Shown: one piece after another, positions 23,557 through 35,459 of the stretch
How positions within the stretch are numbered: position 1 is the stretch's first letter
Layout: each line of letters opens with the position of its first letter
Assembly (NCBI RefSeq): GCF_020520425.1
Contig: NC_079487.1
Coordinates: 126,130,385 to 126,194,384, forward strand
Source: Spinacia oleracea
Lineage: Eukaryota > Streptophyta > Magnoliopsida > Caryophyllales > Amaranthaceae
DNA: 64,000 nt
Direction of reading: 5' to 3'
Notes under the pieces: generated by a model
Database searches by the model: none
Told to the model about the DNA's origin: nothing
What the model saw: only the letters and a program-made list of their open reading frames with translations
Translations under genes and position numbers: made by a program

Positions 23557-26135
23557 CGCAAATTAGATGGTACAGGCGTGTGCACGTAGCTCTAGGTGCA
23601 CCGGGATCAAAACGACCAACATTAAACATAAAACGCGCGTTTTTATTAAATTCCCAGAAAAAAGAACAATGCCCTTGAACAAAAGAACAATTCCCCTAAA
23701 CAAAAGAACATTAAAGGCTCTGTTCTTTTCAGCTATGTTTATCGCGTTTTTATTTGATTCGTTGTTATTTTTGCGATATATATTCTTCTGGGTTTTATAT
23801 TTTGAATTCAAACTATGAAGAGGAGAGAGAAAGTGTGAACTAGGTTTTCTTAAATGGGTTTTAGAGAGAGAAAGTAATGAAAATCCCCAAAAATTCGTTG
23901 ATTTTTCTGCTTCAAAATCAAATTAAATTGATTTTTCTTCTTCAAACCTGAATTCTGCAGCTGGTAATCTGATTTTGGGAGGTAATTTTTCAATTTTGTA
24001 ATAATAAATGGTATGTTTTGATGATTTTGATTTTGTAATAATTGTGTTTTTGATGATTTTGACTATGTTGATGATTTTGATTGTGTAATAATCGTGTTTT
24101 GATGAATTTGATGATTTTAATGAATCAAATTATGTAATAACACGCTGATTTTGTTGAAATCGTTGATTTTGAAGATTTTGATTACGTAATTACGATTTTT
24201 TTCCCAGAAAAGAACATTTTTACCTATTAAAGGAACATATGTTCGTATTAAAAGAACAGTTTCATTATGCTCGTATTAAAAGAACAGTTTCATTATAGTA
24301 GAAAAATAGACCATTTGCGTTTCATAATTTGTTATTTTATTTTACTGTGTTCTTCTTTTTTATTATTTTCAATTTTATTTGCGTTTCATAACTTGTTCTT
24401 TTTATTTTATTGTGTTATTTTTCTTGTTACTTTTTATTTATCTTTTGTTTCTTTGATTGCGTTCTTTTTCTTGTTTTTATACATGTTAACCTATTATTTT
24501 TTTCAGATATTAAGAATAATGTGCTTGATAATTCATAACAGAATGATGAAAATGATGATTCCGAATCATATGTTATTGTGGGACAAAGTACTTGACTTGT
24601 TCCTTTTAGTCTCTATATTTGTTCTTTTAGTCTTTTCATTTGTTCTTTTTATAATACTCTGTTAAAATAACAAAATAAAAACACGTGCACAGTTCTCATT
24701 ATGCACTCTTTAACAATTTTTCCTTTCTCCTTCTTTGTTCTTCAATTATTTGATTCTACTTCCTATTTGTTCATTTTCTATTTTTCAGCAACTATATATA
24801 TAATAATTGTACTTATGAGTCATAACCATTAGTCATTTTATAAATACATTTTAGAGAGAGAAAGAGAAGATGATTTATATTCTCTCAACATAAGAGAGAT
24901 TTTTTGAAAGAGAAAGAGTTAGATGGTGAGTGATAGAGTAAAAAAAACATTTTCTCCTTATTCTCTCTCTAAAATTTCTTCTGAATGTTTCTTGTTTGTT
25001 GAAAATGAGTGAATTAAGAAAAAACACTAGTTCAATTTGGTTAGTTTTCGAAGCAAGAGAATCTCTGGAGAGCGTGATATTTTCCGAGGATTGAGATCAG
25101 TTTTTTAAGATTTATTAAAAGATATTGATGTTCCTGATACATGTTGATCAAGTGATTAAGGTACGTTTCCTTGTTCTTTCCTCTAATGTTCTTTTTCAAG
25201 TTGTTATGTTCTTTTCACAACTTTATTTTTACTGTGTCATCAACATAGTTTGTTCTTTTAAATCAACATAGTTTGTTCTTTTATATCAACGTACATAGAT
25301 TGTTAAAAAAGAACATATAATGGTTTGAAAAGAACAAATAACACTTAAAAAAGAACATAGTCCGATTTGTGGTAAAAGAACAAAAATACTTTAAAAAAAA
25401 ATATAGATTTAGTTTTAAGTGCATCAAAAAATCTTCGTTTCGTCTTTTTAATTAGAACATAAAATCGTTTGAATAGAACAAATAACACTTAATAAAAGAA
25501 CATAGTTCTGATGCGTGGGATAAGAACAAAAATACATTTAAATAAAAATATAGATCTAGTTTTAAGTGCATCAAAATATCGTCGTTTTCGTCTTTTTAAT
25601 TAGAACACTAAGTGGTTTGAAAAGAACAAATACAACTAATAAAAGAACATAGATTTGTTGTTCTTTTCGTCCCTTTCATTCTGTTCTTTTGTTTGATAAG
25701 GAAAAAGAAAATGTTGTTCTTTTCCATGTGTTTTGTTCTTTTTTCTTCTGTTTTGTAAAAAAGTTGTTGTTCTTTTTTTAATTATTTTGTGTTCTTTTTA
25801 ACTTATTTATGTTTTTTAATATTTAATAACATTATCGATAATATTTTTTTTTTGTTTTTCTGTTGTATTTTTCACACGATGTTCTTTTTGAAAAATAATT
25901 GTTCTTTTTATAGTTTATCAGGAGAGAGAATATGTTATTTTCATTTTTGTATATTTTCTTTAGTTTTTTAGCATTAGTGTTCTTTTCAGGTTTTAGTTAA
26001 TGTTCTTTTCGTTTACTTTATTATGTTCTTTTTGTTTAGTTTGTTATGTTCTTTTTCGTTTTCTTTTAATGTTTTTGTGTTTTGGTGCAGGTGCACGTAG
26101 ATCTACGTGCAGGCCCCTGCACCATCCGCGCGTTG
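23557..26135. mobile_element. Mutator-like element with GTTCTTTT motif array
   Basis: The 9-base sequence GGATAAATC occurs just outside both ends (23548-23556 and 26136-26144), as expected for a Mutator-like insertion. The terminal inverted repeats match well from GATGGT(A/G)CAGG through TGCACGTAG to TCTA(G/C)GTGCACC. The right end contains the perfect 18-bp palindrome GCACGTAGATCTACGTGC (26093-26110). No transposase is encoded; frames such as 24267-24665 are low-complexity hydrophobic translations. The interior holds about 20 plus-strand and 13 minus-strand GTTCTTTT motifs, counted by eye. Near 23816-23990 it resembles a gene leader (AGAGAGAGAAAGT followed by a T-rich segment), possibly captured. 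Confidence 0.75.
26093..26110. repeat. Perfect 18-bp palindrome in the right TIR
   Basis: GCACGTAGATCTACGTGC is self-complementary and is flanked by GGTGCAGG and CCTGCACC, so the whole right terminus can fold on itself. The left terminus retains a decayed form. Confidence 0.9.
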
Positions 26136-26144
26136 GGATAAATC

Positions 26145-27104
26145 AGGGAACCATTAAACAACATACTTTTAATTCTCTCCTTAACAAAATTAGTTATGTT
26201 GATCAAGAGATGACACGTGGCAAATACTGTTAAGACTTGGAGGGTGGACAAACATTATCCCTTTATGAAGAGTTCTTAAATGGGCTTTAAAAGAGACATG
26301 ATTATGGTATTTTCCATAGCTACTTGTATAACTCGAAGAGCACATTGCATTATTTGGCTCCTCTTTTCTAGACTTATGATTATATGCACTACGGAGTATT
26401 TGGTAGCAGTAGTAGTAGTAGTAGAAGGTAAGTTTTAAAGCTATAGGTTTTACGTTAGAATCCTATATTGGACTAAAAGACTATAAAGTCCACAATATCC
26501 ACTAAAGCTATCCGAGTTCATACCTTTAATTTTCAATTTGTAGTTTTTTATTTTGTTTTTTGGTTTTGTTCAATGTATCAATGACCACATTAATTACCAA
26601 TTTATCAAATAAGAAAAGCAATCCCTTGTTAGTTGTTAACCAATCGCATATGTGGGCTACTTGATCGGATCTATTTGTTTTTGATCTGATCTGATTGAGT
26701 TTGAAATAAGTAGAAATAAGGTGAACTAAATAGGACCTTAGTATACAAATTTTCCTGACTAACTTCAACCAAATTAAACGTATGTGTTTTTCTCCTACTA
26801 TACAGTAGACCTGATTAGAAATTGAATCGGACCGGGTTTTAATACAAACTCAATTTCAAACGTGCTGATAGAGAATCGACCACACTATTTGGGCCTAGAA
26901 ATACGATATTGGGGCTACCCAAATTCACTTTTTTTTTTGTCCCGGCCTAGTTGTCCATGACTACCTTCATTTTACAGTCGTACTAAGCCTGTTGTAGACG
27001 GTAGTGAGTCTAAAAGAATAGTGATGGTATAGATGAAGTTCGATCTTAAGGTCAGGTTTATATGCCATTGCCTTTTGCTAACCAACTCTAGAAATAAAGG
27101 TACG
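26145..27104. other. Spacer between the Mutator-like element and the copia element
   Basis: Non-coding. Contains an AGT trinucleotide repeat near 26405-26425, one TACGGAGTA motif at about 26390 and no recognisable gene. Confidence 0.5.
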
Positions 27105-27109
27105 ATATG

Positions 27110-27473
27110 TATTGGAGTATCATGCATTGCAGCATCAAACAGTCATAGCTCTCAGCAAGATCAGCCACACACAATGCAAGATAGCAATGCCACATGGGAA
27201 GCCTTCTAACTAACTTATTCTAGAAGCATCTTAAGTATAACAAACTCAATGATTCTGTTATGGAATCAGTTAGGCATTCATGATGTAATAACTAGCATTA
27301 GATGATGATGTGTACTATAGGCACGATATGATTGGTCATCAGATTGTATGAAGCAATCTGATTGGTTAGCATACATCATAGCTCTTGTATATATACCAAT
27401 CTAGCTGCTGTAATAATGATCAATCAATACAATAAATCTCTCTCTCTTTTCTGAGTTCTTTAGAACTCTAACA
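27110..27473 (+). repeat. 5' LTR of the copia element
   Basis: 364 bp, starting TATTGGAGTATC and ending CTCTAACA. TTGTATATATACC near 27385 could be the TATA region and AATACAATAAATCTC near 27426 a poly(A) signal. Matches the 3' LTR with no difference seen. Confidence 0.95.
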
Positions 27474-27485
27474 TGGTATCAGAGC
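27474..27485 (+). other. Primer-binding site (initiator Met-tRNA type)
   Basis: TGGTATCAGAGC directly follows the 5' LTR and matches the 3' end of plant initiator Met-tRNA, the usual primer for copia elements. Confidence 0.9.
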
Positions 27486-30400
27486 AAGATCACTGATCCT
27501 GCTTCTCTTTGCTTCTAAATCTGGTTAACAGATTGTGTTCTTCAGTATTTCTTTTGATAACAAATCAAGAAATTCCAAATTTCTCTTCGAAAATTCAGTA
27601 GAATTGTTTGAAGATTTTTCATCACAATGCCTGGAGATCAACAAACTGAACCTGCTACAAATCCAAATTCAGCCTATTACTTGAGCAACAATGATTTGAA
27701 TGCTCCCAAATTGGTTAATATAGTGTTTGAAGGTAAATGTTTCAATGATTGGAAACGTTCGATGATAATAGCTTTATCAGCAAGAAACAAGCTGTGTTTT
27801 GTTGATGGTAGCTTAAATCAGCCAGCTGCAAACTCTCCTAATTTCAGAATATGGAATAGATGCAATGATTTGGTCATTTCCTGGATTTTAGCTTCTTTAG
27901 AACCTTCAATTGGCAGAAGTGTTTTGTATCTCAGAACTGCAAGGGAGATATGGCTTGATCTGGAAGAAATATTCTGTCAATCTTCTGGTCCACAGTTATA
28001 TACCATACAACAGCAATTGAATGATCTTAATCAGGAAGAAAATGAGGAGATCTCAAGTTTTTTCACTAAAATTAAGCTATTATGGGATCAGCTTGATGGA
28101 TTAGATCCTATACCAGCCTGTGTATGCACTGGATGTAGTTGCACACTCACCTTGAAATTGCTGAAAATACAGCAGAACTAGAGATTGATTCAGTTTTTAA
28201 TGAAACTGAGTCAGAAGTTTGATCACTCCAAAAGTTCAATTCTCATGATGAATCCACTTCCTACCATTTTGAAAGCTTATGGATTATTGCTTCAGGAGGA
28301 ACAACAGAAAGGAGTTTACATTAACAAAACACAGCCTACTGAATCAGCAGCTTTTGCCACAAGGAGATTCAATGAAAACAATAAGCCATATAGAAATGTG
28401 TACACACCAGGGAACAACAATATTTCACATAACACAGCTGGTCAAGCTAGAAACTACAGCTACAACAGGAACAATTTGTTCTGTGAGCATTGTAGAATGA
28501 AGAATCATACAATTGACAAATGCTGGAAATTACATGGCTATCCTAAAGACTTCAAGAACAAAGGCAAAAGAGTAGCAGCTGCAGCTCAATTGGAAGATTA
28601 TGCAGACAAAGATAAACAAAGTGAAGAGGATTCAGGCATGATACATGCCACATTTACTGAAGAACAGTACAACCAGTTGATGAAATGCTTTAACATTCCC
28701 CAAGTTGCTAAACAAGTTGAGACACATGGCTCTAGCTCACTTGGTTTGGCAACTAGCTCTCAATACAAAGGTACTTTCTGTCTTTTCTCTGATTTTAAAA
28801 GAAAGTGGATATTAGACAGTGGTGCTAGTGATCACATGTGTTCAGATATCACTATGTTTTCATCTATTAAAGCTATTCACCACAGAAATCATACTATTAC
28901 AATACCAGATGGTAAAGAATTACAAGTTACTCATCAAGGACAGATTAATCTTGCTGACAACATTGTTCTACAGAATGTTTTACATGTTTTTGGATTCAAG
29001 TTTAACTTGATTTCTATCTCTAAATTATGTTCTGATTCTGGATACTCTATTTCTTTCACCAATGATGAATGTTTCATTCAGGACCTTTCCAAGAACAAGC
29101 TTACTCTGCTTGGTAAGTTGGAAAAGGGATTATACACTTTCAGTGAAGATTTACTGGTTTCTGGCACTCCTCCAATTCCACAGACTGACTATGCCTTGTC
29201 TAGCCTAGATTCAGCTGCTGTAGAAGAATCTAAACTCTGGCATCTTAGACTAGGGCATTTACCTTTTGGTAGAATAAAGAACATCCCAAATATTGATGTT
29301 AAAGGTTGCTTAGCTGAATGTTTCTGTCAAATCTGTCCATTGGAAAAACAAACTAGGTTTTCATTTCCAATTAGTAGCATCAAGAGCACTCAACCATTTG
29401 AGTTGCTACATATAGATGTATGGGGTCCATACTCTATTCCTGATCATTCAAAGTGTAATCAGTTTCTAACCATTGTTGATGATTTTACCAGGATGACCTG
29501 GACACATCCTTTGAGAAATAAAACTGAATCAGTTTCTATTATGGCTCAATTCTTTCTCTATGTTGAAAACCAGTTTGGTTTATCTGTCAAAAGTGTTAGA
29601 TCAGATAATGCTCTTGACTTGACTGAAGGTGATATGAAAGCTTTGTTTCTTAGCAAAGGAATTTTACACCAAAGAAGTTGCAGTTACACACCACAGCAAA
29701 ATGGTGTGGTTGAAAGAAAGCACAAACATCTCCTTGAAACTGCTAGGGCACTTTCTTTTCAATCTAAACTACCAGCAAAATATTGGAGTGATTGCATTCT
29801 TACTGCCACCTATCTAATTAACAGAATGCCTCTCAAAAGCATACAGTTTTCTACACCCTATGAGAAGCTCTTTAAAGCTCTACCTGATCTGTCTCATCTC
29901 AGAGTTTTTGGTTGCCTAAGTTACACTACCACTCACAAAGTAAACAGATCAAAATTTAATCCAAGGGCAGATCCCTGTGTTTTCCTTGGGGATCCATCTG
30001 GCCAAAAGGCATACAAACTCCTCAATCTTACCACTCACAAAATCATCATCTCAAGAGATGTCAGATTCTTTGAGAAACATTTTCCATTTCATTATTCTTC
30101 ATCACCAACAACTACCTATCCTAAGAAATTCTTCTTGCCACTTGTTACACCCTTTTCTACCATTCCTCATGATCTTACTTCTCCTTTGCCAATTTCCACA
30201 CAAACAGATTCCATTCAATCTCCACCTCTACAAGACACTTTTCTATCTGAATCACCTTCACCAGAATCACCTCAATCAGAATCATCTCAACCAGATCTAT
30301 CTCAACCAGCTTTAACACACTCTAAATCACCTCCAATACAATTATCTCACCCAGAAATCTCTTTTCTTTCCTCATCTCCTCCTGAACCTCCCAGAAGATC

Positions 30401-31250
30401 CACTAGAATCATTAAACCTCCATCTCACCTACAGGATTTCATTTGTTCCAAGCCAACCAAGCATTGGTGCAATCTGGTTGCTTTTGATCATCTACCTAAT
30501 CATCACAAAATTCTCATTGCAGCTCACATGGATTTTGTGGAACCTACTTCATATAAAGAAGCTGCTGGTGACTCTAAATGGATAAATGCTATGGAAAAGG
30601 AGATTAATGCTTTGAACAAAAATCATACATGGGATTTTGTACCCCTGCCTAAAGGAAAGAAACCTATAGGGTGCAAATGGGTTTATAGAATCAAGAATAA
30701 TGCAGATGGTTCTATTGATAGATACAAAGCCAGACTAGTTGCAAAAGGCTTCACTCAAAAATATGGCATTGACTACACTGAAACCTTCTCTCCTGTGGTC
30801 AAAATGTCTACTGTCAGATGTTTAATCTCTCTTGCTGCCAGCAGAGGTTGGAATTTGTTTCAACTTGACATCAACAATGCTTTCCTCCATGGAACTTTGG
30901 ATGAGGAGGTTTATATGAAGGTTCCTGAAGGTGTTCATGCTCCACCAGGCCATGTTTGCAAACTCACAAAATCCCTTTATGGTCTTAAACAGGCATCTAG
31001 ACAATGGTTTGCTAGACTTGTTCAAGAACTTAAATCTCAGGGCTTTCATCAATCAAAGAATGATTATTCTTTGTTCATTAGACATACTGGCTCAGATGTT
31101 ACTATCATGGCTGTTTATGTGGATGACATCATAATTACTGGCTCAAATGTTGCTCTTATCAATGATATTAAAGCTCATTTGCACAATACATTCAGCATCA
31201 AAGATTTGGGGTTTCTGAACTTCTTCCTGGGTATTGAAGTCAGCAAATTA

Positions 31251-32560
31251 CACTACAAGAAAAACGCTATTTTGCGACGGAAAGAATCAGTCGCAAAATT
31301 GCTCAAATCAGTCGCAAAAATGGGTTTGCGACTACCCGCGACCAATTTGGCTCAGTCGTAGAAAGCCTTGTCGCAAAATCATTTTCGCGACTACATTTTG
31401 GGTCGTCGCAAAATCTGCGACTACATTGCGACCGTAGCGCGACTGCCTACATGCTACTGAATCAAGAATATTTGCGACCAATATTGCAGTCGCAATTTCC
31501 TAATTAAGAAATTAAAAAAAATAGAAATCAGCGTTAATTGCTGATTTCAAAAATTAAAACTGAGATTAATTTTGATCCACAAATCTTACGATTTCAACAG
31601 ATTAGAAAAGAAAACTTAATATTCAAGAACTCTCACTCAAATATTATTATCATATCAATCGAAAACCAGATTACACAAAAAAAAGTAACAGGATACATCC
31701 AAGATATATCAGATCCAACTATTAATCTATTATAGCACAACTAAACCAAAAACTGCTACTTGGTAACCTTTATACCTAAAACGAAAATCGGAAATTCAAT
31801 CTAACATTTACAATAACAAAATTTAGCTTTATAACTTACATACAAGTTTAGATCTACTAATAAAATCTTCTAATTTTACAAGAGACTACTATAAAATTCT
31901 AGATCTATATGCTTATCTATTTTCTTTACCAATTCTTGTTGCAAATTATTGCTTTGTTCCTTGAGTTGCGTCGAGTTCTTCGAACTTGGGTCATCGACCT
32001 CGTGCTAAAGTGATGGAGAAGTAGATTGAGGCTAGATTTTAATTTCAAAGTTTTTGTTCATAGAAATGCATACAAAGAACAGAGGAGAGAGGAAGAGAAA
32101 TATGGCAAGAGAGAGATTGGGGGCGGCAAAGTAAAGAAAGAAGTGGAGTAGTATGTTTCATTTTCTTTTTTAGGTTTTTGGTTAATGGGGGTTATGATGA
32201 AGTAGCACTTAACACGTGGAGGTTGAGTAAACATTTGTTACTTATGATGTTCTGTTTAAGGCGACACTTTTGAGGTAAAATATCTATTTTTTTAATTAAA
32301 TATATTGCGACCGACTGGTAGTCTCAAATGCAGTTGCAAAAACTTTTAAAAAATTAAATCTTTAAATAAAAAGCTTAGATAGTGGGAGTAGTTGCAGAAA
32401 AATAATGTCAGTCGTAGATTTACGACTACGAAGCGACGGCCAAAAAGTTAGTCGCAATTTTGCGACTGTTGGTCACTGGTTGTCGCGGATTGTATTTATT
32501 GCGACTGAAATTTGAGTAGTCGCAAAATATCAGTCGTAAAATGGCGTTTTTCTTGTAGTG
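31251..32560. mobile_element. Non-autonomous CACTA (En/Spm) element inside copia pol
   Basis: The element starts CACTACAAGAAAAACGC and ends with the inverse, GCGTTTTTCTTGTAGTG, the classical CACTA terminal repeat. About 200 bp at each end hold many short repeats of TTTGCGACT/AGTCGCAAA in both orientations, as in subterminal transposase-binding regions. The core is AT-rich and has no transposase. Flanking triplets are TTA (left) and AAA (right), so the expected 3-bp duplication is not clean. It splits the reverse transcriptase region from the RNase H domain. Confidence 0.92.
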
Positions 32561-33382
32561 AAAACTACTGAAGGATACATCCTTACCCAAAAGAAATACA
32601 CCAAAGAACTTCTTCATGAATGTGAGCTTGACATTTCAAAGTCAGATGTCACTCCATTTCCTATCAATCTCAAACTTACCTCTGAAGGCCCTCTCTTTGA
32701 CAACCCTGAACTCTACAGGTGTTATGTGGGAAAACTCAACTTTCTCACACACACTAGGCCTGATATTGCTTTTGCAGTGCAATCTCTCAGTCAGTTTATG
32801 CACTCCCCTAGAATACATCATGTTGAAGCTCTTACTCATACTCTTAGGTATGTTAATCACACAGCTGGCCAGGGCATTCTTCTTCACGCTACTGATCAAC
32901 TCACACTTCAAGCATTTTCTGATTCAGATTGGGCTGCATGTCCTACAACTAGAAGGTCTGTTACTGGCTACATTCTTCTCCTTGGCAATTCCCCTATTAG
33001 TTGGAAATCCAAGAAGCAAACAACTATTTCAAAGAGCTCCTCTGAAGCAGAATATAGGGCTATGTCCCATGCAGCAGGAGAAGTTACTTGGATAATTAGA
33101 TTACTTGAAGAACTTGGTGTACATAATCTCAAACTAGTTGTGCTACACTGTGACAACCAGTCTGCATTACACATTGCTCACAATCCAATCTTTCATGAAC
33201 GTACCAAACACATAGAGGTTGATTGTCATTTTACAAGAGATAAAGTCCTTGAGGGTTTACTACAACTAAGCTATTTGCCTACACAAAATCAGCTAGCTGA
33301 CATTCTCACCAAAATTCTTCCTAATACTCAGCATAGACTCTTATCTTCCAAACTTGGCATGGTTAATGTTCCACCAGTCCCA

Positions 33383-33396
33383 AGTTTGAGGGGGGG
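33383..33396 (+). other. Polypurine tract
   Basis: GTTTGAGGGGGGG immediately before the 3' LTR, the expected position and composition for plus-strand priming. Confidence 0.85.
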
Positions 33397-33760
33397 TATT
33401 GGAGTATCATGCATTGCAGCATCAAACAGTCATAGCTCTCAGCAAGATCAGCCACACACAATGCAAGATAGCAATGCCACATGGGAAGCCTTCTAACTAA
33501 CTTATTCTAGAAGCATCTTAAGTATAACAAACTCAATGATTCTGTTATGGAATCAGTTAGGCATTCATGATGTAATAACTAGCATTAGATGATGATGTGT
33601 ACTATAGGCACGATATGATTGGTCATCAGATTGTATGAAGCAATCTGATTGGTTAGCATACATCATAGCTCTTGTATATATACCAATCTAGCTGCTGTAA
33701 TAATGATCAATCAATACAATAAATCTCTCTCTCTTTTCTGAGTTCTTTAGAACTCTAACA
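33397..33760 (+). repeat. 3' LTR of the copia element
   Basis: 364 bp, same start (TATTGGAG) and end (CTAACA) as the 5' LTR, with no mismatch seen by eye, followed by the target duplication ATATG. Confidence 0.95.
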
Positions 33761-33765
33761 ATATG

Positions 33766-35050
33766 TGATGGGTCCTTGTATGAAGTTATACATGAAGTGA
33801 ATGCAACAAAGTTATTCAACGAAAACTGACTGCATATTTCACCATCTATCGGAGCGTCCGATAATTTAATACATTTAGACTTTACTTTACCTGCTATAAT
33901 TAGAAAAGGATTGAAACCCTAAAAAATCATGAATTGAAAGATGCAAAACATCGAACCACCTTCCATCATCCTCCACCTATCACTATTATTGTTTTGCAAA
34001 TAACATTGTTGATTTCTCAAAACTTTTTTCTACAGTTAGTATCATGTCACACTGTCTGATACTTCGTACTTATTAACTATCAGATCATGTCTATTAACAT
34101 GTTAGTTAGGCAGAAAAATCAGCATGATACGTCATGTCATGTGGTATAACTGTTAACTAACTGTCAAACAATCTTTTAAAAAAATTTGTATTTCTTCTAT
34201 AGGAAAATTAATAATGTTACATTTTATAATTTGCTGAAAATGATGTTCCACTTGTTTGTATACTATAATAAGGTCTACATGTATTACTCCTTATAATGTA
34301 TAGATTTCTTAATCATGCTATATGACAAATTATTGCTCTGCTAGAGACCTACTAAGCTAGCTACATGTGACACATCAAAAAATAAAATATATAGAAAATT
34401 TATTTATAAGTAGTTTTAGAATATCAAATGATTAAAAAAAATTAGGATATATACTATTGGTTGAACAATTGAACATTACCCCATCCCTCATCCTCAGGGT
34501 AAGGGTGTGGGTGTGGGTGTGGCCAAATGATATTGACCAATAATATTATTGCATTGTTTTTTGAGGTATTGATTGTGTAGTCTGTGTACAAAAATCATTA
34601 TGTATTCGCGCGAGTGTATTTAGAGTTAAGTTTATCTAAATATTACTATTTGTCTAATTTTACATTTTTCAAAAGAGAAAAAACAGCCATAGTTTAAATA
34701 TACGTAGTATGGAGTACCCACACTTTAAGTGTATATAGATATACGATGGAGGGGCTCGTGAGTCGTGATTGTGACGACATATATGTAAGTATCATGTATT
34801 CATGTATGTGGGTTTTAAACTCGTCACTATTAGGTAGGCTAATGTTGAGGAAAAATATAAAGAGATGTGACTTTAGGGATATGTATATTTTGTTAAAATG
34901 AAATGAGTACATTTTTAATTATGTGACTAGCTCTCAATTACTATATCTTTAGTCCTTTTCGATCACAATTTCAATTGAGAAATTTCTCATTTAGTTAGGA
35001 GAAACTACATTCAATTGGGATTGATGGTTGTTGTCATACTATATACTACG
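33766..35050. other. Non-coding spacer after the copia element
   Basis: AT-rich, without a gene. Contains a short GGGTGT repeat near 34500-34521. No defined mobile element was recognised. Confidence 0.5.
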
Positions 35051-35304
35051 TACCTCCGTTTCAAAAAGATCTTTACGCTTTGAAAAATGTGTCCAACAAT
35101 CAAAACGTTGACCATAAATTCTCACTATTATATATCTATAAAAAATTATCATGAGATATCTTGTTAGATTCATCTCGAAATGTATTTTATAAATATCAAC
35201 TTTTTATAATTTTTTGCCATACGAAATTGGATATATTAACGGTCAAACGTTGCACCGGAGTCCGTGCAAATAGTAAGTTTAAATATCTTTTTGAAACGGA
35301 GGTA
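35051..35304. mobile_element. Stowaway-type MITE
   Basis: CCTCCGTTTCAAAAAGAT at the left pairs exactly in inverse with ATCTTTTTGAAACGGAGG at the right, and TA lies on both sides. This is the standard structure of plant Stowaway (Tc1/mariner) MITEs. About 250 bp, AT-rich, no coding. A related decayed copy is at 41345-41580. Confidence 0.88.
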
Positions 35305-35459
35305 GTATATATTAGGATCGTAGGCAGTTATTAAAACTGTTGGGTTATATACTTATATTTACCAAAGTTCACAAAATACATATATATTTATTTTATTTAT
35401 AAAAAAATTCGAACGAAGAAAACATATCTAAGTCTAGGTAACATCTTCCGAAGATTTTG

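Larger units (their letters stand above)
27627..33496 (+). pseudogene. Copia gag-pol polyprotein, broken by a stop codon and a CACTA insertion
   Basis: One reading frame starts at ATG 27627, is stopped by TAG at 28179-28181, continues in the same frame from 28182 to 31250, and resumes after the CACTA element at 32561-33496. Domains in order: gag; zinc knuckle CEHCRMKNHTIDKC; protease WILDSGASDHM; GAG-pre-integrase LWHLRLGHL; integrase with DVWGPY, DDFTRMTW and NGVVERKHKHLLETARAL; reverse transcriptase with FLHGTLDEEVYMKVPEG and YVDDIII; RNase H with SSSEAEYRAMSHAAGE and CDNQSALHIA. Removing the insertion leaves the frame open. The final ~33 codons run into the 3' LTR. Apart from the stop and the insertion the frame is intact, in keeping with a recent insertion. 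Confidence 0.93.
27110..33760 (+). mobile_element. Full-length Ty1-copia LTR retrotransposon, recently inserted, disrupted by CACTA
   Basis: Two 364-bp LTRs (27110-27473, 33397-33760) are flanked by the 5-bp target duplication ATATG (27105-27109, 33761-33765). A primer-binding site TGGTATCAGAGC follows the left LTR and a purine tract precedes the right one. The order protease-integrase-reverse transcriptase-RNase H identifies copia. The element carries an in-frame stop after gag and an inserted CACTA element, so this copy is not autonomous. The LTRs look identical by eye, which points to a recent insertion. LTRs start TA instead of the usual TG in both copies. Confidence 0.95.

Noticed and set aside
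24267-24665. 132-codon hydrophobic open frame inside the Mutator-like element
   Set aside because: Composed almost entirely of Phe, Leu and Ile from T-rich DNA and the GTTCTTTT motif; no family resemblance.
31251-32560. CRISPR-like or satellite array from the repeated TTTGCGACT motifs
   Set aside because: Motifs are irregularly spaced, in both orientations and confined to the two ends of an element with CACTA termini. This is the subterminal repeat pattern of that superfamily, in a plant genome.
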